A stretch of 64,000 nt of DNA. Source: Roseibium sp. Sym1. Lineage in GTDB: Bacteria; Pseudomonadota; Alphaproteobacteria; Rhizobiales; Stappiaceae. Positions 35,787 to 44,624 of this stretch are shown one piece after another (the stretch's first letter is position 1; each line of letters begins with the position of its first letter). The notes beneath the pieces were generated by a model. It worked only from the letters and a program-made list of their open reading frames with translations. It was not told the DNA's origin and searched no databases. The position numbers and the translations under genes are program-made. The stretch spans positions 496,001 through 560,000 of the forward strand of contig NZ_CP114786.1 of NCBI RefSeq assembly GCF_027359675.1, written 5' to 3'.

Positions 35787-38700
35787 TCACTCCGCCGCGA
35801 CTGCCGTTTCCAGGTTGTCGTTGCTCCAGCGCGTATCGGACCCGGGCTCTTCCTTTGTCTTGCTTGCAGCCACCGACTTCCTCCGCCGCGCATAGACCAG
35901 CGCAAACATGGGCGGGGCGAAATAGAACGAGATCACCGTCGACAAAAGCACGCCTCCGGCAATCGACATGGCAAAGGGCGGCCAGAAACCGCCGCCTCCG
36001 AGAATGAGCGGCAGGAAGCCGCCGAATGTCGTCAGCGTGGTCGAGACGATGTGCCGGCCGGAGCGCATCACCACCTCGACCATCGCCGAGCGGTCGCCCG
36101 CGGCCGCCGCTTCGTCCTGCTGCATCGCCGTCAGGATGATGATGGCCGCGTTGATCGAAACCCCTATCGAGCCGATGACGCCAATGATCGCGTTGATGCC
36201 GAAGGGATACTGGAACACCGCCAGCGCGAGAATGCTCAGTCCCGCCGACAGCATCGCGACCACGAGCGTGACCGCGGACAGGCGGAAGGACTGGAAGGTC
36301 AGCACGATGGCGGCGATGGAGAGCGGAATGATCAGACCGAGGGAGCCGATTAGGTTCTTCATGGTGTCACCGCGCGCGTCACTGTCGCCACCGGTCTCGA
36401 TGCGATAGCCCTCGGGCAGCACATAACCGTTTTCAGTGATCTTCTGCTGGAGCTTCTTCAAGGCCTCTTCCGGCAGGACACCATATTGCACGAAGGCCTG
36501 GACGGTGTTGGTGCGTTCGCCGTTGCGCCGGTTGATCTCGCCTTCCGACGGTTCGACGCTGATATCGGCAATGGCCGCCACGGGCACGCCTTCATAGGTT
36601 GCCGACCCCGCGGCACCCACGGCGGGCAGCAGGGGCAGACTGGAGATCCGCGCCAGGTCGCCGCGCGTGTCGTTGCCGACGCGCACCCGAACGGGAAGTT
36701 CTTCCGTGCCCTCGATCAGGCTGCCGCCGGTGGCACCTTCAAGCACCGCTTCCAGCTGCCGGGCAACGTCGCCAAGACTCAGACCGACCAGACGCGCCTT
36801 GTCCTCGTCGACATCGAATCTGAGTTTCGGTGCGCCGCCGTCAAGCGTGGTGCGCACGATCGTGATCTCCTCGACACCGCTGGCGAGCCGGCGCAACACA
36901 TCTCCCTGCTGGCGCAGGACATCGAGCGAGGGGCCGACCAGGCGCAATTCCACGGGCGCATCCACCGGCGGGCCCTGAACGAGATCCCGGACAAGGATCC
37001 GCGCCTCCGGGAACCTGTGGCTCAGCTCCTGCTGCAACCGCGGAACCAGGCTTGCGGTCTCCTCCGGCGAGGCACTTGTCACCAGCGCCTGCGCGAAGGC
37101 GGGCGCACGGTCGCGGTTGCCGACAATGTTGTAATAGAAGGCCGGCGCACTTTTGCCGACGACCCAGGCGATCTGCGTGACGCCGTCCTGAGCCTCCAGA
37201 TACCGGTCGATTTCCAGGGCAACCTCCGAGGTCTCGGCAATGGCCGTGCCGCTGCTGAGTTCGACCTCGATGTGAAACTGGTCACGGTCGACTCCCGGAA
37301 AGAACTGCGCCGTCAGTGTCGGCATGCTCAGGAATCCGATCAACGGCAGCACCAGTGCGTAGGCAACCGCGCTCGCCGGATTGCGCATCGCCAGCGTCAG
37401 CGACAGGCGGAACGGCACGGTGACGAGGGACGCCGGGCGGAACCGCCGGGCTGCCTTGCCGGCTTTTGCGGCAGGCAGGATCCAGCCGGCCATTGCCGCG
37501 GTCAGGGTGACGGCAACCACGAAGGACCAGATCAGCATCACGATCACGGCAATCGCGATGGCGCCGACAAAGTCGCCCGGCGGTCCGGGCAGCAGCACCA
37601 TGGGCATGAAGGACAGGGCGGTTGTCACCGTTGAGGCCAGCAGAGGTGCAAACAGGCGGCGCACCGCCTTGCCGACCGCGTCCGTGCGCGTCGCGCCTCC
37701 GTCGAGCGCCTGGCCGATCTCGTCGGTCATGACGATGCCGGCGTCGACCAGAAGGCCAAGGGCCACGATCATGCCGGTCAGGGACATCTGGTGCAGCGGC
37801 AGGCCGATCATGCTCATGGTGGCAAAGGAAGCCAGCGTCACGACAGGCAGCACCATCGCAACGATCAGGGCAGAACGCAGGCCCATCGTCACCAGCAGCA
37901 CGATCACCACCAGCGTCATGCCGACGGCGATGTTGAAGCCGACATTGGACAGGCGCTCGATCGTGTAGGCGCTCTGGTCGAATATCAGCCGGTGCTCGAT
38001 GGAATGGGGCATGTCCGCCTCGAAGGCGGCGATGCGGCCCCGCACGCGCTCCATCCAGGCATCGACCTGCAGGCCGTCGGCAATCTTGGCGGCCACAAGG
38101 ATGGCCGGGCGGCCTCCGGAAAAGGCTATTTCCTCCGCCGGCTGGCGAATGCCCTTGGTCACGGCGGCCACATCACCGACGCGGGTGACAAGGCCCGATG
38201 AGTCCGTCGAGACCGGGATCTGCCGGATGCGGTCGAGCGCGGCGATTTCGCCGTCCACCTCGATCAGGAATTCGCGGCCGGGGCTTCTGAGCCGTCCCGC
38301 CTGCACCTTTGCGTCGGCCGCCCGGATGGCGGCCGATACCTGATCGACGGAGAGCGACAGCGAGGCCAGCAGCGCCGGATCGATCCGGACCAGGATTTCC
38401 TCGTCGACCGCGCCGAAAATCTCGACCTGTTTCGTGCCCGGCACATTGCGCAGGACATCCGACAGGGTCTCGGCATAGCGCAGCAGCACCGCGTCGGAGA
38501 CGTCGTCGTGCTTCGGCGCCAGCGCGCTGATCGCGGCAAAGGCACCGGCACCGTCGGTATCGAAATCCGGCTCCTCAACGCCTAGCGGAAACTCCCGCAC
38601 CGCGTCGTCCAGCTTGTCCCGGATTTCCGACCATGTCTGTTCGATCACGTCTTCCGAAAGCGTGTCGAGCAGCTCGATCCGGATGATCGAGATAGAGGCG

Positions 38701-38948
38701 GCGGAAACGGATTCGATCGTGTCGATCTCTTCCACTTCCCTGAGCTGTTCCTCGATCTTTTCCGTGACCAGTGCCTCGACCCGCGCCGGATCGGCGCCCG
38801 GATAGACCGTGGTCACGTTGGCAAAGATGTTGGTGATAGACGGGTCTTCCTGGCGCCCGATGCCGATCAGGGCGGAGGCGCCCGCGGCCAGGATGACCAG
38901 GAGCATCAGTGCAGCAAGGCGCGGCTGGCGGAAGAACAGCGTTGCCAT
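35787..38948 (-). CDS. RND efflux transporter permease with non-canonical proton relay
   Basis: A 1053-aa inner-membrane protein of the AcrB/CusA superfamily, with an N-terminal helix, two large periplasmic porter domains and two blocks of five to six helices. In TM4 the motif is GLLVDAGIVMTDE: Asp402 matches AcrB Asp407, but the second Asp is Ala403. In TM10 the motif is IGVSINAAII, with Asn933 where AcrB has Lys940. The proton path must therefore differ, or activity may be altered. The gene follows its adaptor by 3 bp and is controlled from the region at 40149-40293. No outer-membrane channel gene is adjacent. Confidence 0.88.
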   Translation of the reverse strand: MATLFFRQPRLAALMLLVILAAGASALIGIGRQEDPSITNIFANVTTVYPGADPARVEALVTEKIEEQLREVEEIDTIESVSAASISIIRIELLDTLSEDVIEQTWSEIRDKLDDAVREFPLGVEEPDFDTDGAGAFAAISALAPKHDDVSDAVLLRYAETLSDVLRNVPGTKQVEIFGAVDEEILVRIDPALLASLSLSVDQVSAAIRAADAKVQAGRLRSPGREFLIEVDGEIAALDRIRQIPVSTDSSGLVTRVGDVAAVTKGIRQPAEEIAFSGGRPAILVAAKIADGLQVDAWMERVRGRIAAFEADMPHSIEHRLIFDQSAYTIERLSNVGFNIAVGMTLVVIVLLVTMGLRSALIVAMVLPVVTLASFATMSMIGLPLHQMSLTGMIVALGLLVDAGIVMTDEIGQALDGGATRTDAVGKAVRRLFAPLLASTVTTALSFMPMVLLPGPPGDFVGAIAIAVIVMLIWSFVVAVTLTAAMAGWILPAAKAGKAARRFRPASLVTVPFRLSLTLAMRNPASAVAYALVLPLIGFLSMPTLTAQFFPGVDRDQFHIEVELSSGTAIAETSEVALEIDRYLEAQDGVTQIAWVVGKSAPAFYYNIVGNRDRAPAFAQALVTSASPEETASLVPRLQQELSHRFPEARILVRDLVQGPPVDAPVELRLVGPSLDVLRQQGDVLRRLASGVEEITIVRTTLDGGAPKLRFDVDEDKARLVGLSLGDVARQLEAVLEGATGGSLIEGTEELPVRVRVGNDTRGDLARISSLPLLPAVGAAGSATYEGVPVAAIADISVEPSEGEINRRNGERTNTVQAFVQYGVLPEEALKKLQQKITENGYVLPEGYRIETGGDSDARGDTMKNLIGSLGLIIPLSIAAIVLTFQSFRLSAVTLVVAMLSAGLSILALAVFQYPFGINAIIGVIGSIGVSINAAIIILTAMQQDEAAAAGDRSAMVEVVMRSGRHIVSTTLTTFGGFLPLILGGGGFWPPFAMSIAGGVLLSTVISFYFAPPMFALVYARRRKSVAASKTKEEPGSDTRWSNDNLETAVAAE

Positions 38949-38951
38949 GGG

Positions 38952-40142
38952 TCAGGCCCCGCTCTTCTGAAGACGGACCGTCTGGCCGGCGACGACGCGG
39001 TGCACCCCGTCGGCCACGATCCGTGTTGCGCCGGTGATCGTGCCGCGGACAAAAGCCCGGTCCGCATCCATGTGCAGAACTTCGACAGCCTCACGCACTA
39101 CAAGATGGGTGTTGCTCTCCCCTGCCTCGGCCAGCGTCAGCAGGGTCCAGAGCCCGCGTGGCCCTTCCTTGAGCGAAGCCGCCGGGACCCAGAAGCCTTC
39201 CGCGTCGATCCGCTCGCTCAGCGTCAGTTCTGCGAGCTGGCCGAAGCCCGGCAGGGCCGTCCCACCCTTCAGCTCGAAAAGTGCCTCGATGGTGCGCGTG
39301 CGTGTCTGGAGGTCCGGCCTGATGCCGGTAAACCGGGCCTCGAAAGCCCGCGACCCGATGCGGATTGTGAAAGTCTCTTCGCGGTCCAGGCGCCCGGCCA
39401 CGTCCGGAGCCAGTCCGATCCGAACCGTCGGCCGGGCGCTTTCCAGCACCTTGAGGACCGGCTGGCCCGGGGTCGCCGTGGCGCCCTCGTCCAGCAGGCG
39501 CGCGCCGACCCGGCCGTCATATGGCGCACGCAGGACCGACTTGTCGAGATTGATGTCGATTGTCTCCATGGCCGCATCGATCTGCGCCAGGCTTGCCTGG
39601 AGACGGCTTGCGGCAAGCCGGGCCCGGTCCAGGACTTCCTCGCTGACATGCCCGGCCTGTTGCAGCTTTCGGCGCCGGTTCAGGGTCAGTTCGGCCAGCT
39701 CCAGGTCGCTTTCGGCCGCCTTGCGATTGGCGAGCTGGCGCCGCCTTTCCGCTTCGAGCGAGCGAGTATCGAGCCGGGCAATGACATCTCCCCTTTCGAC
39801 CGTGTCGCCTTCATCGGCCCGGATCTGCCGGATGGTTCCGGTCAGCTCAAAGGCGAGATCCGTCTGCCGGGCAGGCTCCAGACGTCCGGTGAAGCTGCGT
39901 GCAACCTCGTAGCCGGGTTGAGGGTCCGGCCGGAAGAACCGGACTTCGGTCAGGGGCGCGGCGTCGATCCGGGGCTTCTCCTCGGCGCGCATCTGGATGG
40001 TGGTGACGCCGATCATCACCACCGCTCCGGCAAGAGCCGTGTTGAGGGAAAACGTGGTGAAACCGAGCAAGGTCCGTGCGAGCCGCCGGAGACGACCTGG
40101 TCCGCTTGTCCCTTTGCCCTGATCTACCTTTTTGTCCCGCAT
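38952..40142 (-). CDS. RND efflux periplasmic adaptor (membrane fusion protein)
   Basis: A 396-aa adaptor. One N-terminal transmembrane anchor lies at about 23-50 (LLGFTTFSLNTALAGAVVMIG), then a lipoyl half (TGTIRQIRADEGDTVERGDVIARL), a coiled-coil hairpin rich in Arg/Gln/Ala, the second lipoyl half (DKSVLRAPYDGRVGARLLDEG) and beta-barrel domains. It should link the RND permease to an outer-membrane channel encoded elsewhere. A GTG at 40148 is possible, but GAGGG sits 7 bp before the ATG at 40142. The permease gene begins 3 bp after its stop. It is divergent from tetR. Confidence 0.9.
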   Translation of the reverse strand: MRDKKVDQGKGTSGPGRLRRLARTLLGFTTFSLNTALAGAVVMIGVTTIQMRAEEKPRIDAAPLTEVRFFRPDPQPGYEVARSFTGRLEPARQTDLAFELTGTIRQIRADEGDTVERGDVIARLDTRSLEAERRRQLANRKAAESDLELAELTLNRRRKLQQAGHVSEEVLDRARLAASRLQASLAQIDAAMETIDINLDKSVLRAPYDGRVGARLLDEGATATPGQPVLKVLESARPTVRIGLAPDVAGRLDREETFTIRIGSRAFEARFTGIRPDLQTRTRTIEALFELKGGTALPGFGQLAELTLSERIDAEGFWVPAASLKEGPRGLWTLLTLAEAGESNTHLVVREAVEVLHMDADRAFVRGTITGATRIVADGVHRVVAGQTVRLQKSGA

Positions 40143-40211
40143 GGCCACGCCCTCGTCCCTTGTCTGGCAGTGTCAGATCGCTGTACCGGGCAGCGCCCGA
40201 TGTAAGCAGCT

Positions 40212-40243
40212 CTAACTATGTTACCGTTGCTAACATATGTTAG
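40212..40243. promoter_or_regulatory. TetR-type operators between adaptor and tetR
   Basis: CTAACATATGTTAG at 40230-40243 is a perfect 14-bp palindrome, and CTAACTATGTTAC at 40212-40224 is an imperfect second copy 17-18 bp upstream. A further CTAAC follows at 40249. The pair lies between the divergent starts and fits autorepression plus repression of the pump by the TetR protein. Confidence 0.7.
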
Positions 40244-40293
40244 AAGAACTAACTTCTTCAAGGTCACAAGGCGAAAAAGAATCGGACCCATCG

Positions 40294-40923
40294 ATGGCCA
40301 AGGCCAAAATCCAGAAAAAAAGCGGCTATCACCACGGCGATCTGCGGGACCAGCTGATCGCGGCGGCCAGGGACCTGATCCGGCAGCACGGCCCCGACGG
40401 GTTTTCCATGTCCGACGCCTGCCGGCTGGCCGGAGTCAGCACGGCGGCGCCCTACCGCCATTTCAAGTCGAAGGAGGATCTCTTGACAGAGGTCGCCATG
40501 GACGGCCTGACCCGGCTCGGCGACGACATGGAGCGTCACGCCGCCGAATACCCGCGCGGCACGATCGAATCCCTGGCCGCCATCGGCCGTACCTACGTGC
40601 AGTTCGCCATGCGCGAACAGCACACGTTCCGGCTCATGTTCTCCACCAAGTCCCATGCCGGCCGCATCGAGGAACTGAAGAGCGCCGGCCGATGCGCCTA
40701 TAGCGTGGTCCTGAAGGAAGTGGCCCGCTATCTCGGGGAAGAGGAGATTACCGAAGAGGTGATCCGGGCCGCCTTCCCGCTATGGACCCACGTTCACGGT
40801 CTTTCGTTCCTCGCCATTGACGGAAAGCTCGACGTCACCAACTTTCCGGTCGACATCAACGAGTCGGTCCTGCTGGCCACGGAGCGGCTGCTGCCGCCGC
40901 GAAGAGAGCCGCAAGGCTCTTGA
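40294..40923 (+). CDS. TetR-family regulator of the RND pump
   Basis: A 209-aa TetR-type repressor. The N-terminal helix-turn-helix spans about residues 12-60 (GYHHGDLRDQLIAAARDLI ... GVSTAAPYRHFKSKEDLL), followed by a C-terminal ligand domain of the TetR_C_33/WHG type with FRLMFSTKS. It is divergent from the adaptor and permease genes with palindromic sites between, so it probably represses them and itself until a ligand binds. The frame is open to 40237, but that ATG falls inside the palindromic operator. I therefore prefer the ATG at 40294. Confidence 0.85.
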   Translation: MAKAKIQKKSGYHHGDLRDQLIAAARDLIRQHGPDGFSMSDACRLAGVSTAAPYRHFKSKEDLLTEVAMDGLTRLGDDMERHAAEYPRGTIESLAAIGRTYVQFAMREQHTFRLMFSTKSHAGRIEELKSAGRCAYSVVLKEVARYLGEEEITEEVIRAAFPLWTHVHGLSFLAIDGKLDVTNFPVDINESVLLATERLLPPRREPQGS

Positions 40924-40986
40924 CCCGGCAAAACCCAGCGCCTAATCCAGCGGGAAGCGAACTCATCATCATCCCGGCTATAGGGT

Positions 40987-41826
40987 ATGGAGCACATAAT
41001 GCCGCAGCAGCGCATCGGCGCGGTGAAACAGATCACCAGCCACTCCAATCCGATCGTCAAGGAAATCAAGGGGCTGGTCGCCCAGCGCAAGCACCGCACG
41101 CAGTCGGGTCTCTTTGTTGCCGAAGGCCTGAAACTGGCGACGGACGCGCTCGAGGCCGGCTGGGGCGTGCGCTACCTTGCCCTTGGTCCGGACGCGCGCG
41201 ACAACCCGGTCGCGCAGAAGGCGGCGGCGACCGCCAAGGCCCGTGGCGCATTGATCCTGGAAGTCTCGACCGCGGTCATGTCGGCGATGACCCGCAAGGA
41301 CAACCCGCAGATGGTCGTCGGCGTCTACGAACAGCAGATCCTGGCCGCAAGTGAAATCGATCCAGCGGGAACGAGCCTTTGGGTGGCCCTTGACCGGGTG
41401 CGCGATCCGGGCAATCTCGGCACGATCATCCGTACGGTGGATGCGGTCGGCGGAGCGGGCGTGATGCTGGTCGGCGACTGCACCGATCCCTTTGCCGTCG
41501 AGGCCGTGCGCGCAACCATGGGCTCGCTGTTTCACGTGCCTCTCGCCAGAATGACCAAGGACGAGTTCAAGTCGCTGGCGGGCAAATGGCCGGGCACCGT
41601 CGCGGCAACCCACCTGAAGGGATCGGTCGACTATCGCAAGCCGGATTATGCCGAACCCGTTCTCCTGGTCATGGGCAACGAACAGAAGGGCCTGGAGGAC
41701 GACATGGCCGCCGCCTGCCCGACCCTGATCCGCATTCCGCAGGTGGGCCAGGCGGACAGCCTGAACCTGGCGGTTGCCACCGGCGTCGCGCTTTATGAAA
41801 TCCGCCGCAAACATCTGGAGCTCTGA
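40987..41826 (+). CDS. TrmH/SpoU-family RNA 2'-O-methyltransferase
   Basis: A 279-aa SPOUT methyltransferase with an N-terminal substrate-binding domain (HSNPIVKEIKGLVAQRKHRTQ ... VAEGLKL). The knotted catalytic domain carries motif 1 ALDRVRDPGNLGTIIRT, motif 2 VLLVMGNEQKGL and motif 3 IPQVGQADSLNLAVATGVALYE. It should methylate a ribose 2'-OH in tRNA or rRNA; the exact site is unknown. Two nearby ATGs (40987, 40999) are possible. The epimerase gene follows 3 bp after the stop. Confidence 0.9.
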   Translation: MEHIMPQQRIGAVKQITSHSNPIVKEIKGLVAQRKHRTQSGLFVAEGLKLATDALEAGWGVRYLALGPDARDNPVAQKAAATAKARGALILEVSTAVMSAMTRKDNPQMVVGVYEQQILAASEIDPAGTSLWVALDRVRDPGNLGTIIRTVDAVGGAGVMLVGDCTDPFAVEAVRATMGSLFHVPLARMTKDEFKSLAGKWPGTVAATHLKGSVDYRKPDYAEPVLLVMGNEQKGLEDDMAAACPTLIRIPQVGQADSLNLAVATGVALYEIRRKHLEL

Positions 41827-41829
41827 CAC

Positions 41830-42687
41830 GTGAGACTGTTCGTATTCGGCGTCGGGTTTTCGTCAAAGGCCTTCATCGGGGAAGCACGGGACCGCTTCGA
41901 GTGGATTGGCGGCACCACCCGCTCCCCTGAAAAGGCGCAGGCCCTGAAGGAGACGGGTGTCGAGCCGTTCCTCTTCGACGGCGAGCGCAAGGGCGACGGC
42001 ATTGCCGACGCGCTGGCCTCCGCGACCCACGTTCTGGTGTCGATAGCGCCGAACGAGGCCGGCGATCCCGTACTCAACCAGCATGCGGAAGATATTGCCG
42101 CAGGGCGGCCGGACTGGATCGGATACCTTTCGACCGTTGGCGTCTATGGCAATTACGACGGAGCCTGGGTCGACGAGGACACGCCCTGCAAGCCGGTGTC
42201 CAAACGCTCGGTTCAGCGGGTCGCCGCCGAGCAGGCCTGGCTGGATTTTGCCGCCGAGAACGACCTTCCTGTGCAGATCTTCCGCCTGTCCGGCATCTAC
42301 GGCCCGGGCCGCAACGCGTTTGAAAATTTCAGAAAAGGCACAGCCCGGCGGCTGGTCAAGCCGGGTCAGGTGTTCAACCGCATCCATGTCGCCGACATTG
42401 CCGGTGCGCTGGCGGCGGCGATGGCGAAACCCTCGACCCGGATCTTCAACGTTACCGACGACGAACCGGCCCCGCCCCAGGACGTGGTCGCCTGTGCCGC
42501 CGAACTGCTCGGCGTGGAGGCCCCGCCGGAAATCCCGTTCGAAACCGCCGACCTCTCGCCTATGGCACGCTCGTTCTATGGCGAGAACAAGCGGGTCTCG
42601 AACAGGAGGGTCAAGGAGGAGCTGGGGTACACGTTCCGTTATCCGGACTACAGGGTTGCCCTGAAAGCCTTGCGCGAAACGGAATGA
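41830..42687 (+). CDS. NAD(P)-dependent epimerase-like protein (YeeZ-type)
   Basis: A 285-aa extended-SDR-like protein beginning with a variant nucleotide loop, LFVFGVGFSSKAF, where the usual GxxGxxG is degenerate (GVGFSS). STVGVYGNYDGAWVDE contains the conserved Tyr of the family, and FRLSGIYGPGRNAFENF follows. This resembles YeeZ/YbjS-type proteins of unknown function rather than a sugar epimerase with a defined reaction. The start is GTG at 41830, 3 bp after the RNA methylase stop, so it is probably cotranscribed. Confidence 0.8.
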   Translation: MRLFVFGVGFSSKAFIGEARDRFEWIGGTTRSPEKAQALKETGVEPFLFDGERKGDGIADALASATHVLVSIAPNEAGDPVLNQHAEDIAAGRPDWIGYLSTVGVYGNYDGAWVDEDTPCKPVSKRSVQRVAAEQAWLDFAAENDLPVQIFRLSGIYGPGRNAFENFRKGTARRLVKPGQVFNRIHVADIAGALAAAMAKPSTRIFNVTDDEPAPPQDVVACAAELLGVEAPPEIPFETADLSPMARSFYGENKRVSNRRVKEELGYTFRYPDYRVALKALRETE

Positions 42688-42742
42688 AGCATTTGGTTGA
42701 GAACGGCGCGGCCTTGCAGCGCCGTTCTCCTTGCGGGCAAGC

Positions 42743-43378
42743 CTATTTCGGCTGCGGCACGACCCGCAGGTAAGGCTTCAGCGTCTTCCAGCCCTCCGGG
42801 AATTTTTCCTTGGCCTCTTCGTCGGAAACGGCCGGAACAATGATGACGTCCTCGCCGGACACCCAGTTGGCGGGCGTTGCCACCTTGTGGTTGGCCGTCA
42901 GCTGCAGGCTGTCGATCACGCGGATGACCTCGTCGAAATTGCGGCCCGTGGAAGCGGGGTATTCGATCTTCAGCTTGATCTTCTTGTCCGGGCCGATCAC
43001 GAACAGCGACCGCACGGTCAGCGTGTCGCTGGCGTTGGGATGGATCATGCCGTAGGCGGTCGCGACCTTGCGCGCCGGGTCCGCGATCAGCGGGAAGTTG
43101 AGCGCAACCCCCTGCGTGTCCTCAATGTCGCCGACCCAGGCGCGGTGATCCTCGATCGGATCGACCGATACGCCGAACACCTTCACTCCGCGGGCGTCGA
43201 ACTTGTCCTTAAGCTTTGCGGTCATGCCCAGCTCGGTGGTGCAGACCGGCGTGAAGTCCTTGGGGTGCGAAAACAGCACCGCCCAGGAGCCGTCAATGGC
43301 GTCGTGAAAACGGAGCGGTCCGTCGGTGGTGTCGACCTCGAAATCCGGCGCCTCGTCACCAATCAGCAATGCAGACAT
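42743..43378 (-). CDS. 1-Cys peroxiredoxin (Prx6 type)
   Basis: A 211-aa thiol peroxidase reducing H2O2 and organic hydroperoxides. The peroxidatic site HPKDFTPVCTTELG places Cys46 after the conserved Thr43 and Pro44. It is the only cysteine in the protein, so the reductant must come from elsewhere. The long C-terminal extension (VRVPA-like APANWVSGEDVIIVPAVS) identifies the Prx6 group. The start ATG is at 43378. It is convergent with the epimerase gene, with 55 bp between stops, and divergent from ytoQ across 239 bp. No OxyR-like site is evident. Confidence 0.92.
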   Translation of the reverse strand: MSALLIGDEAPDFEVDTTDGPLRFHDAIDGSWAVLFSHPKDFTPVCTTELGMTAKLKDKFDARGVKVFGVSVDPIEDHRAWVGDIEDTQGVALNFPLIADPARKVATAYGMIHPNASDTLTVRSLFVIGPDKKIKLKIEYPASTGRNFDEVIRVIDSLQLTANHKVATPANWVSGEDVIIVPAVSDEEAKEKFPEGWKTLKPYLRVVPQPK

Positions 43379-43617
43379 GAATGTTCTCCTTTACGCAATA
43401 GATCCGCGCACGGTCTGCGCGGCAGGAACCCGAATAATGGAGCCGCGCAGCTCCTGCGCGGGACGCGGCCACACCCTCCCGGTTTTGATGTAGATTGTCC
43501 AGACCACACTTGGCCGCATCCGGGCGGGGGCTTGACGGCTTGGTCCGAAGACACCAGCTTCGGACCAGAGCGAAATGCAATTCGTTACAAGATTCAGAAA
43601 CTTGATGGGAGGAGCGC

Positions 43618-44076
43618 ATGGACACCTGGCGCGTTTATTTATCCGGCGAAATTCATACCGACTGGCGCGAACGGATCATGGAAGGCGCAAAGGCGCTGGA
43701 CCTGCCGGTGTCCTTTTCCGCACCCGTGACGGACCATGACGCCAGCGACGATTGCGGCGCGGCCATCCTGGGCGGCGAGGACAAGAAGTTCTGGTACGAC
43801 CACAAGGGCGCCAAGGTGAACGCGATCCGGACCCGCAGCCAGATCGAGAAAGCCGACATCGTCGTCGTCCGTTTCGGCGACAAGTACAAGCAGTGGAACG
43901 CCGCCTTCGACGCCGGCTATGCCTCCGCGCTTGGGAAATCGCTGGTCGTGCTGCACGATCCGTCCCTGACCCACCCGCTCAAGGAAGTTGACGCAGCTGC
44001 ACTTGCAGTCGCTGAAACCTCGGAGCAAGTGGTCGATATCCTCAATTATGTCATTCACGGACGCCTGAACCGCTGA
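43618..44076 (+). CDS. ytoQ: YtoQ-family protein
   Basis: A 152-aa soluble protein beginning MDTWRVYLSGEIHTDWRERI, with VTDHDASDDCGAAILG and QIEKADIVVVRFGDKYKQWNAAFDAGYA. This is the YtoQ family, related in fold to nucleoside deoxyribosyltransferase-like proteins; its activity is unknown. GGGAGGAG lies a few bases before the ATG. The 239-bp upstream gap (43379-43617) contains GC-rich inverted stretches around 43400-43470 but no gene I can support. Confidence 0.8.
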   Translation: MDTWRVYLSGEIHTDWRERIMEGAKALDLPVSFSAPVTDHDASDDCGAAILGGEDKKFWYDHKGAKVNAIRTRSQIEKADIVVVRFGDKYKQWNAAFDAGYASALGKSLVVLHDPSLTHPLKEVDAAALAVAETSEQVVDILNYVIHGRLNR

Positions 44077-44191
44077 CACAGGTCTTGAAATTAACAAATT
44101 CATTACCATACTAAGAGACACTGTGAAAAAGCCCGCGCCACATGGCCGGGCATTCGGGCTCCTACCCTTCAGGATCTGCACCCAGACGTGA

Positions 44192-44211
44192 CGCAGTCCA
44201 CTTTGACTGCG
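44192..44211. repeat. Short hairpin between ytoQ and the cold-shock-like gene
   Basis: CGCAGTC-CACTTT-GACTGCG, a 7-bp stem, 115 bp after ytoQ. The plus strand then reads CACCGCGTGTTTTATT, so weak termination of ytoQ is possible. The remainder of the 271-bp gap is AT-rich leader for the next gene. Confidence 0.4.
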
Positions 44212-44347
44212 CACCGCGTGTTTTATTCCGACCGGGGTCCGGCGAGTACTTTAGGTTTATCAAAAACACTGTCATCAAGGCGTTGAAAAAGGCGGCTAGA
44301 TGTGCCGGTCACATGCCTTGATGCAAAAGAATTGGAAAGAAGACTCC

Positions 44348-44548
44348 ATGTTGCATGGAAACGTAAAATGGTACGACAAGGGCCGAGGTATCGGCACTAT
44401 CGAACCCCAGGACGGCGAGGACATCCTCGTCGACATCGCGGCCCTGCGCCGGTCGGGCATCGACACCTTGAAGGAAGGCCAGCTCGTGGCTTTCGATCTT
44501 GAGTGGCGCCGCGGCCGGATGGTGGCTGAAGACCTGAAAGTCCTGTAA
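44348..44548 (+). CDS. Small divergent cold-shock-domain protein
   Basis: A 66-aa single-domain protein, MLHGNVKWYDKGRGIGTIEP, aligning with the start of CspA (GTVKWFNxxKGFGFI). RNP1 is changed (RGIGTI in place of KGFGFI) and RNP2 reads DILVDIAAL rather than VFVH, so two of the aromatic nucleic-acid-stacking residues are missing. SGIDTLKEGQLVAFDLEW matches the rest of the fold. It may bind RNA weakly or a different ligand. A long AT-rich leader of about 250 bp precedes it, as in csp genes. A strong terminator follows at 44574. Confidence 0.78.
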   Translation: MLHGNVKWYDKGRGIGTIEPQDGEDILVDIAALRRSGIDTLKEGQLVAFDLEWRRGRMVAEDLKVL

Positions 44549-44573
44549 GCTCAGCTGCAGTCTTTCCGGCAAC

Positions 44574-44598
44574 AAGGGCGGTTTGACCGCCCTTTTTT
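44574..44598 (+). terminator. Rho-independent terminator after the cold-shock-like gene
   Basis: AAGGGCGG (44574-44581), loop TTTGA, CCGCCCTT (44587-44594), then TTTT. It lies only about 26 bp before the next start codon, so the following gene must have its promoter very close or receive readthrough. Confidence 0.9.
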
Positions 44599-44624
44599 AT
44601 TGTTCATTTTTCTGGGGGATGCGC

